A DNA stretch of 64,000 nucleotides from Mytilus trossulus. Its lineage: Eukaryota; Mollusca; Bivalvia; Mytilida; Mytilidae. The notes beneath the pieces were generated by a model, which was not told the DNA's origin, searched no databases, and worked only from the letters and a program-made list of their open reading frames with translations. The number at the start of each line of letters is the position of its first letter. Position 1 is the stretch's first letter. Location of the stretch: NCBI RefSeq assembly GCF_036588685.1, contig NC_086382.1, positions 2,889,001 to 2,953,000 on the forward strand, read 5' to 3'. Of the stretch, positions 56,541 to 64,000 are shown piece by piece. Made by a program: the position numbers and the translations under genes.

Positions 56541-57419
56541 TGCTTTTACGACTGATTTATTGTTTCAGTTATCTTTAGTACTTTGTTATATTTTATGAAT
56601 CACTAGAAACACAAAACTCGGGTTCAATCTTTGTTACCTCCCATGGAATGGAAATGAAGTAACATAGATATCAACTTAGTTGCACATTAACTGTTGCGAT
56701 AGAAGCAAGAACATTAACTAAAATTGTCGACGATTTGAATAGATCATGTTGAGCACTGTATTATAGAATTTAAACTTTGATGTAATCCCTCATTTAGATT
56801 TATGTATATGTGTTCATCTTTGCAAAAGGTAGCATAAATAAATAAATTATACTTTATTGTATTCGAAAAGCTTGACAGAAGCAGAACTTAAAAATAAAGT
56901 TATTTTTTTCTTCACAAAACAAGTATACAAGTAAAGATGTGATTCGGATATTTTAGAATTATCAACTTATTTGCTAATCGCACTTATACATATGTTACGT
57001 CCTTTTCATTTATTGAGGCTGAACCAATTTACTTTAACATGAACTAACATAACGGACCCTTACCCCTGTCGTAATCCACTCACCAATACCAACTGACTAT
57101 CACAATATGACGCTCGCATTATTACTAGAAAAAATGAAGTAGTTAACTAACCATTGTTTTTGTTTTGTTTAAGCCAAGCCGTTGTCAGTTTATTTTTGAT
57201 CTATGGGTTTGAATATCCCTCGGGTATATTTCCCCCCTTTTTTTTTTATCTACACTATCATATGAAATAAAGCACCCACTTCGTGTTTTTATCTATAACA
57301 TAAAATTGCGACTGGAAATTAATAACAATCACGATCAACGTAAATATGCATGAAATGAACATTTCATTACCATATTACCTTTAAACCTGATAGAAAAAGA
57401 AACCTGTCATTGATTTTTA
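56541..57419. other. Intergenic, nothing recognised
   Basis: No gene, RNA or repeat could be supported. Confidence 0.4.
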
Positions 57420-57800
57420 AAGTATTAAATGAACTTGACATATCAGAATGATGGATGCCCTTTTACTTTTATCAGACTTTCATGACTTGCGATCATCATA
57501 AATAGAATGCTTAAAACCTGTTTTTAAATATAGTTTAGGATAATCCCGACACGAAAAAACCATCTCTGATACTACTTTTAAATATTTTGGAAAAGTAGAA
57601 TCTAAATGCATCAAATAATCTTTGCATCAAATCAAATTTATAAATAACTCAGTTTTATAAATAAGATTGTTATTGCATTTATTCAAGCATAGAATATATC
57701 AATATTTGATTGAAGGGTTTTATTCCTGTTTAAACATTATTGTGGAGGCAATTTAATTTTTGAAAGTTCTCAACAACTGTTTAAAAATCAAAACTTAAAA
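57420..57800 (+). repeat. Diverged repeat pair (R7), copy 2
   Basis: Patchy alignment with 25690-26040 (AAATGAACTTGACATATCAG, AAATGCATCAAA, TTTTTGAAAGTTCT). Confidence 0.45.
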
Positions 57801-58779
57801 CAGGTTTAAAGTTTCGGCAACATTTTTATTACAAGAAAAATATTAAATCAAAAACATCTAAAGAAATAGTCAGAAACAAAATAAGAATTAATATTTCATG
57901 AATATCATACAATTAAAAGCACTGTTAACAAGTTTATTTATCAATAGCAAGAAAAAAATGTGTATGAGCAACGCGACGAGTGACCCAAGTGTAGCAGGAT
58001 CTGCTAACCAGTTAAACGCTTCTGGGGTTATATCAGTTTTTGTTGGGTTTCGGGTTGATCAATCTTTTGTTTTCATTCTCTTATCGACTTTCGTTTTCTT
58101 TTACAACTTATGAATTTAAATGAGCCCTGAATCTCGTTTGCATCTTTTTATCTTTATCTTATTTTATAACAAAGACATATAACCTATCATTTAGTGTAGA
58201 ATATGTCATATGAATTGAAATAGATGTAAATGAAGCTTTCTGTCTTTAGAAGATTATTGTCGTCTGGTACTGATAAAGGCTTATTGAGAGGCGGATTACT
58301 GTTCCTGTAAAAAAAAATATATATATAAATCTCGCTTTCGGTACGTTGGTCCCTTAAAAAAACATGGACCCTCATGAAATGTCGCTGCGTAATGTTCATT
58401 GATAATATAAAACCATTTTGGTAAATGTGAAAATCAAAATATTGTGTTGGATATTACCACGTGTTTATTTTCAAATAAACAAATGACCCTAGTTGCGTCG
58501 TTTTTATTATTTGGTCTTTATGCTCCTCATCGCCGGAGTTTGTTAAAAGCCGGTTCAATTAGTCAACGGAAATAAAAGGCATAAAATCCGAAACTAACTG
58601 GAAAGACAAAACAGAGGGTTTTTTTTCAAATAGATTGACAAACAACCCACATTAGATAATTGCAACTGGGAATTATTAATTCAAAAGCAGCACTTTTTTA
58701 AAGTTTTTTTTATTGAAAGTGTTTATTTTATTCAAACGTTTTTCAAATATTTTTATTTGTCTGATGTAAAACATTCTAC

Positions 58780-59370
58780 TCAGAGGAACAAGTGATCAGT
58801 ATGCTGGAGTTTAGTATCGACAATATATTTGTTAAATTTTGAGAAAGACTTTCCACAAATTTTCGGCATTCCTATTGGAACGAACTGCGCCCATCTCCTT
58901 ATCGAGCTCTTATTACTTTCATATGAAACGGAGTTCCTTCCGACTCTTGTCAAAAGCAAGAATATCAAAGAAAGCATATTATTTAGTTTCACTCTCAGAT
59001 ATATTGATGATGTTCTTTCCTGTGACAATCCGAACTCTTCTGATTTGGTTCCATTAATATATCCCATAGAACTAGAATTTAAAGTAACAATAGATACGGA
59101 TTCCTCCGCTTCATTTCTAAAACTTTTATATATCAAATTTGACATACGCAGTCATCTCAGTACCCGAATCTATGATTTTAATTTTCATCAATTTGCTAGT
59201 GTGCTTTGTACGTGTGATTTTTTTTTGGCACATATGACGTGTCTCTGTACCTTTACACATCCCGGCATTATGTTTTTGTTATATCATAATTTTGACAATA
59301 CTTTGAACGACAAAATTATTCTATATCACTTCCTGTGTGACAATTACATTCCGACGTCAAACACGTGACT
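58780..59370 (+). pseudogene. Penelope-like RT fragment
   Basis: The open frame at 58829-59368 reads FGIPIGTNCAHLLIELLLLSYE, then LRYIDDVLSCDNPNS (catalytic YIDD), LIYPIELEFKVTIDTDSSAS, TRIYDFNF. It aligns with the central RT part of the 30825-31946 frame. It lacks motif A and the C-terminal part. Substitutions in GIPIG and APLL show decay, although the frame is open. Confidence 0.75.
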
Positions 59371-59599
59371 CTTGACTAGAGTTGATGTGAACCTAGCCAT
59401 TCAGTCACAGGATTTCAAATATAGCAACCTTTATGGGTTGAGTTAAAATACATATATAAGAAAGCAAAGAATGTGGTTGTTAAATTTGATATGTGCTTTT
59501 TGCGCTTCCTTGTTAAAAGTGTGTTTGGTTTTGTTTGGTTTTGTTTTTTATTGGGATACGGTGGTGATTGCTGTACCAATATTTTGATAATTTTACCTT

Positions 59600-59850
59600 T
59601 ATTGCCGGTCTTGTTCACGCATCGTTGTAAACATAATGGAATTTGATGCGACTGTCATGCAAGTGAGAAGTTAAGCGCTAAAAATCAGGTTCAATCCACA
59701 ATTTTCTACATTTGTACTAAGTCAGGAATGTGATAGTTGTAGTAAATACGTTTGATGTGTTTTATCATTTGATTTTTCCATTTGATTATGGACTTTTATT
59801 TTGAATTTTCCTAGGAGTTTAGTTTTTTAGTGATTTTACTTTTCATTGAT
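59600..59850 (+). repeat. R5 repeat after the RT fragment
   Basis: ATCAGGTTCAATCCACAATT, AAGTCAGGAATGTGATAG, ATTTTGAATTTTCCTAGGAG. The same arrangement, an RT fragment followed by R5, occurs at 28.2-29.7 kb. Confidence 0.7.
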
Positions 59851-61130
59851 TATAATTTTATCACTCAAGAAAATAACCAATGTTTCCCCTTATTTGTAAA
59901 ACATTTAAATTTTAACGTCGAAAAGAATGTCCAAGTAATGAAATAGTCACCAATTATTTGCCGATATAATCACATAATCATTAAAACTAGAGATCAACTA
60001 TACATGAACTATTTGGTCTGATAATCCAATGATCACCAATATAGCGGTCAAGTCATGACATAATCAGAAAACCTCTGAGAAGGCTCGTGTTTTGTTTTAT
60101 TCTAGAAAATTTGAACATAACCATCTCTGTCATCGCCCTATTTCGTGATTCGCATTCGATTATAATTATTCATATATCAAACCCGCGCAATAGCTCATTG
60201 ACATTGTAAAGACTTAGTTCGGAAAAAAAGCAAATTATTGTATTATAAAACTAGTTTATTGAATACATTGAGACTATTGATATACAAGAATTATTTTCAC
60301 AATAATAACTGAGCATGACAAACATAGAATTAGTGTTAATACAATACAACACAAGAAGAGCAATCGCTATTTAGTGACCTTGTCAGTACTTTATCTTCCC
60401 ATGTTATCAATAAAGTTGTACTGAGATTAGATTTTAAAAAAAAAACAAGAATTTGTTTCATAAAGGCAAGTATTTCACAAGTTCCCACGCTCGTTAAAAG
60501 CGTATATTAACAAATAATAAGTTATCGAATTTCCTGCTCATGCTTATAATTACAATACACAGTTTGGTGTAAAGTGTTTGTTAGAAAGTGAAATTGATCT
60601 ACTATTTTAATTCACCGATATGTGTCCTAACCAAATCAACTTAATTTAAGAGGAACGAACTCCAGGTAAAAGTGAACTGATGTTACACATTGTAATTTTA
60701 TCCCCAGTATGAACAGCCAGATGATAATTCAAAATAACTATCATTACTGAGTTGCCCAGAGTCTAAAAGTTCATGCAACATGATAATATATTAAATATGT
60801 ATGTCTATGAATGTGTTTCGGTTTGCCATTGTATAAAAGGTTATTTTCAAAATAAATGTATATTAACGACAGAAAATAAAACTAACAAATACCAGTAGAC
60901 AACAGTACATTTAACCGATATATGTATCAACATAAAAGAATTATACTAGCCAAGAGAGAATAAATGTTTGAAAAATCATCAAAATACTTGAAGAAAATTC
61001 AGATATTTGTCTTTTTTACAATGTTACCTACATTTAATCATTTCACATGTTGTTGTTTTCTTGTGGACTGATATTTAGATTATTCTTCTTTAACTCACCC
61101 AGTCGTGAAAAATCGTAGTTTACTAACTTA
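59851..61130. other. Intergenic, nothing recognised
   Basis: AT-rich; no gene or repeat recognised. Confidence 0.4.
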
Positions 61131-61278
61131 CAAATAAAGGCAACAGTAGTACCGCTGTTTGAAAATTCATAATTCGATTGAGGAAAAAACAAATCCGGGA
61201 TACGAAATAAATTTGACGGAAACGCATCAAATATAAAGAGGGAAACTACGACACAACAAAAACACAACATTAACATGT
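61131..61278 (+). repeat. R1 repeat, 5' fragment
   Basis: GGCAACAGTAGTACCGCTGT, GGAAACGCATCAAATATAAA, GAAACTACGACACAACA. A second R1 start follows immediately, so the 5' ends are in tandem. Confidence 0.75.
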
Positions 61279-61900
61279 AAAATAAAGGCAACAGTAGTAT
61301 ACCGCTGTTCAAAACTCATAAATCCATGGACAAAAAACAAAATCGGGGCAACAAACCAAAACCGAGGGAAACGCATTAAATATAAGAGGAGAACAACGAC
61401 ACAACATAGAAACGCAACAGCACACAGAAACGGACCAAGCAACAGACAATACACCACGAGAATAACAAATATAACATCAAAACCAAATACATAAATATGG
61501 GATAGACCGTGCCACGTCTTATCTCAAAAATAAGAGAAAACAGAAACGACCAATATTATAACAATGACCATCTTCCTGACTTGGTACAGGACACTTTTAA
61601 AGGGGAATAAAAGTGGTGGGTTGAACCTGGTTTTAAGGCATGCCAAACCTCGCACTTTAATGGCACAGTTAAATATAACATTGAAATGAAAACAAAATAT
61701 TACAGGACTACAATACAAATAAAAAGCAGAACATATTAGACAAAGAAAAGCATGATTAATAGATAACAAAAAGCATCAGGTTTAAAATGCAATACGCCAA
61801 AAACGCGTCTAGTCCACACGAGACTCACCAGTGACGAAAAAAATACAAAATTGTACAGCACTGAAGATCAAAAGTTGAAAAGGTTTTGCCAAATACGGCA
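61279..61900 (+). repeat. R1 repeat, long copy with hammerhead remnant
   Basis: AACAGTAGTATACCGCTGTT, AAATATAAGAGGAGAACAAC, TTCCTGACTTGGTACAGGAC, GGTGGGTTGAACCTGG, CACTTTAATGGCACAG, then the hammerhead-like part at 61792-61845. This is the most complete copy and shows that the hammerhead motif belongs to the 3' part of R1. Confidence 0.8.
61792..61845 (-). ncRNA. Hammerhead-like motif in R1
   Basis: On the minus strand: CTGGTGA (one change from CTGATGA), GTC-TCGTGTG-GAC (stem II intact), TAGA where GAAA is expected, ACGC...GGCGTA. The core has two changes, so it is probably inactive. Confidence 0.55.
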
Positions 61901-62300
61901 TTGTTTGTATGCCCAGGATAAGAACATTCATATTATATAAAACAATTCACACTATTGCAAACAGTAAATTTTAACAAATGAATATGAAAGAGATATACAT
62001 AATGAAACTGAAGTAAAAACTAATTACAGAAAACTGATTACAGAAAACTAAACCCGAATACATAACGCCCAGATATACAAGATCGAAAGTGAAAAAAGTA
62101 CAAAGTTGTACAGCACTGAAGATCAAAAGTTGAAAAGGTTTTGCTAAATACGGCATTGTAATATGCCCGGGATAAGAACACTATTATATAGAACGATTCA
62201 TGCTATTGCAAACAGTAAATTTCAACAAATGAATGTGAAAGATATATTCATAATGAAACTAAAGTATTAACTTATTACAGAAAACTAAACCCGAATACAT
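61846..62300 (+). repeat. Two tandem copies of a 248-bp segment
   Basis: TTGTACAGCACTGAAGATCA, AAAGTTGAAAAGGTTTTGC and TGCAAACAGTAAATTT(T/C)AAC recur at an offset of about 248 bases. Both copies end in AACTAAACCCGAATACAT. The segment follows the R1 hammerhead directly. Confidence 0.8.
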
Positions 62301-62689
62301 GATGCCAATTTCAATACAGCATAGACACATCGGAATCAGTCCAGGCGTTAACGCAATTAAAAAAATGACGTCACATACGATGGCGAAAAGGCAAACGTTA
62401 TGCTACATTTGAACTTATAAAATTTAGAAACAGCATGACGTCACACATGAATCCTGGTACTTTTGATAACTATGAAAAACTATAATTTAAAAGTGAGCTA
62501 GAATTAGGATTGCTTTAAGATTATATTAAAACTAAATACTGATAATTCATTAAAACAAAATGCATATTGTAATACTTATTAATAGCAATTAACTGTAATA
62601 TATATATGTCCAGTTTGTTATGAATCCAACTTCAAACGTAATTAATCGTACAAAATTAAATATAATTTAATAAAACACAAACGAACTAT

Positions 62690-63075
62690 AAAATAAAAAT
62701 GGCCGTTTTCCTCACATTTCAAGAATAAATGGTGTGGGTTGAACTCCCGTTTTTATGGCAACGTAAGTTATAACTTTTAAATGACAATATTACTTGACAG
62801 GACTACACACATAAATGGATGAACATATATGACAGAGAAACACACGAATAATAGCTAACAAAAGATACCAGGTTTAAAATTTAATACGCCGGACGTGGCT
62901 TTCGTCCCCACAAGACTAACCAGTGACCTTCAGATGAAAAAAGTTAGAAATCCAAACCGAGTACAAAGTTGTAAAGCACTGAGATCCAAAAATTCGAAAT
63001 TTTTTTGAATAATACGGCTTGGGTTTTCTGCCTTGGATAAGAATATCCTATTATTAAAAAAAATCATACTTTTGC
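62690..63075 (+). repeat. R1 repeat, 3' part with hammerhead remnant
   Basis: GTGGGTTGAACTCCC, GACAGGACTACACA, CCAGGTTTAAAATTTAATAC, then the hammerhead-like motif and GAGTACAAAGTTGTAAAGCA. Same order as 61615-61930. Confidence 0.75.
62882..62935 (-). ncRNA. Hammerhead-like motif in R1, best stems
   Basis: On the minus strand: CTGGTTA (two changes from CTGATGA), GTC-TTGTGGG-GAC, GAAA, GCC-ACGTCC-GGC, GTA. Stem II, GAAA, stem III and the cleavage triplet all hold; only the core heptamer is altered. Confidence 0.55.
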
Positions 63076-63521
63076 AAAACGCTTACTGTAAATAATACAT
63101 GAAGTTCCAAATGAGACCTTCTGAAATATTTTAAAATACTAAGAGTTCACTGGGTGTTGTTACAACCATATCTTTAAACATATGAATTAGGTTATCATTT
63201 ATAATAAACATTCTATTTTTGTACACATTTTCGTTCAAACCATTTGAAACTATTTGGTTTTTATAGCTTCTTGTTTGTGGTCTATATTTCTTTTGATTTT
63301 AATATTCTAGTGAATGTTAACTTTATATTTTAAACTTGAAACATCATCGTTCTATTTAAATAGTATGTTTTGAAATGAGACTTTACTACAAGTATATCTA
63401 ATGTATACATATTTTTTAAAAACATTTATATTTAAGTTATCTATTATCACAATTGTAAGACATGCTGTTTTTCATTCATTCTCTTCACATGTTTCATAGA
63501 TGTTCTTTTGATTTTAATAAA
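63076..63521. other. Intergenic, nothing recognised
   Basis: AT-rich; no gene or repeat recognised. Confidence 0.4.
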
Positions 63522-63740
63522 TCAGTATATTTCACGCAATGGAAGAATGTCATGATTCATAACATCCCATACCTTTTGGTGGAAGAGCTTGCAAAAGCTA
63601 CAAATATTCTTTCCACAGGTATTACACCAATTTACTGCTTTATTTTTGTCAATACACAGCTGACATTTCGTCGCATTGGTCAGATATCGATAGTTCTGCT
63701 TCAATAATCCACCATTCACTTTCATCAACGCTTTTCCAGA
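63522..63740 (-). CDS. B-box zinc-finger exon of a partial gene
   Basis: The minus-strand frame reads KCQLCIDKNKAVNWCNTCGK, NICSFCKLFHQKVWDVMNHD, ILPLREI and meets TGA at 63522. The C-x2-C-x8-C-x2-C-x4-C-x2-C-x3-H pattern with a following HDI is a B-box. An acceptor TTATGCTTTTAG at 63741-63742 (minus strand) would start the exon at 63740, in frame with the B-box. The exon may end in its own stop or splice out earlier (CATTGC/GTGAAA). The rest of the gene lies beyond the window or is lost. The cysteine layout resembles the first finger of the 18.1-kb gene, consistent with a family. Confidence 0.55.
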   Translation of the reverse strand, partial: SGKALMKVNGGLLKQNYRYLTNATKCQLCIDKNKAVNWCNTCGKNICSFCKLFHQKVWDVMNHDILPLREIY

Positions 63741-64000
63741 CTAAAAGCATAAAATATATTACCATTCTCAATTACATTAAATGCCATCTGCAATAATTTG
63801 AGTCCATAATGAAAGATATTAAAATCAATTATCGGATAAAAAAAATAACACAAATGCACACGTCACGCGTTTTTAATACATCCAGGAGAGCTAAAAAAAC
63901 GAAAGAATGGAAGGCAAATAAATAAATCACACCAACACGTGGCTTGCTTCTTGTTTTTTTTTGTACAGTCTTTCGACCCAATAATGTTAAATACATGTGA
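63741..64000. other. Right edge, no exon recognised
   Basis: If the B-box exon is real, this is intron sequence upstream of it. No further coding exon is visible. Confidence 0.35.

Overview
This is an AT-rich, intron-bearing animal nuclear window with most of its length in interspersed repeats. The mix suggests a marine bivalve, most likely a mussel of the Mytilus type (inference, not proven): a divergent but clear WDTC1 orthologue, B-box zinc-finger genes, Penelope-like reverse transcriptase fragments, tRNA-derived SINE units with (TA)n tails, hammerhead-like repeats, and the interspersed element that begins GCTCACCTGG. There are no bacterial operons, no CRISPR array and no ribosome binding sites, so nearly all short open frames are chance or transposon remnants.

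Layout. 1-9.1 kb: no recognisable gene; foldback and TIR elements (2.5 and 3.2 kb), a decayed tRNA-like SINE (3.5 kb) and a composite repeat with two nested insertions (4.7-6.1 kb). 9.15-15.5 kb: a GTCC-rich repeat, then a 4.2-kb head-to-tail array of 441-bp units. Each unit carries a tRNA-derived SINE head with A and B boxes, and the array is flanked by inverted units. 15.5-17.1 kb: a broken Penelope-like element with a GIY-YIG endonuclease and a long palindrome. 18.1-23.1 kb: a three-exon plus-strand gene for a B-box protein without RING, in phase across both introns, with a TIR transposon in intron 2. 24-34.5 kb: several repeat families, reverse transcriptase fragments, a 130-bp near-perfect palindrome and a CR1/Jockey-like LINE pseudogene. 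35.2-39.7 kb: the TPR plus C-terminal WD40 half of WDTC1, five well-phased exons preceded by a linker exon with an in-frame stop. 41 kb: a LINE 3' end. 44.1-49.3 kb: a 5-kb expanded copy of the GCTCACCTGG element, with about eight internal repeats of roughly 500 bp, a LINE fragment and a further insert. 51.7-54.7 kb: two related TIR elements, one filled with nested repeats. 55-63 kb: more repeats, an RT fragment and hammerhead-bearing repeats. 63.5 kb: a minus-strand B-box exon.

Only three loci look like host genes: the B-box gene, WDTC1 and the partial B-box exon near the right end. They share no evident pathway. WDTC1 orthologues are substrate receptors of CUL4-DDB1 ubiquitin ligase. B-box proteins are commonly ubiquitin-pathway or innate-immune factors and are expanded in bivalves.

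All repeat boundaries are by eye and accurate to about 5-20 bases unless a sharp junction is stated.
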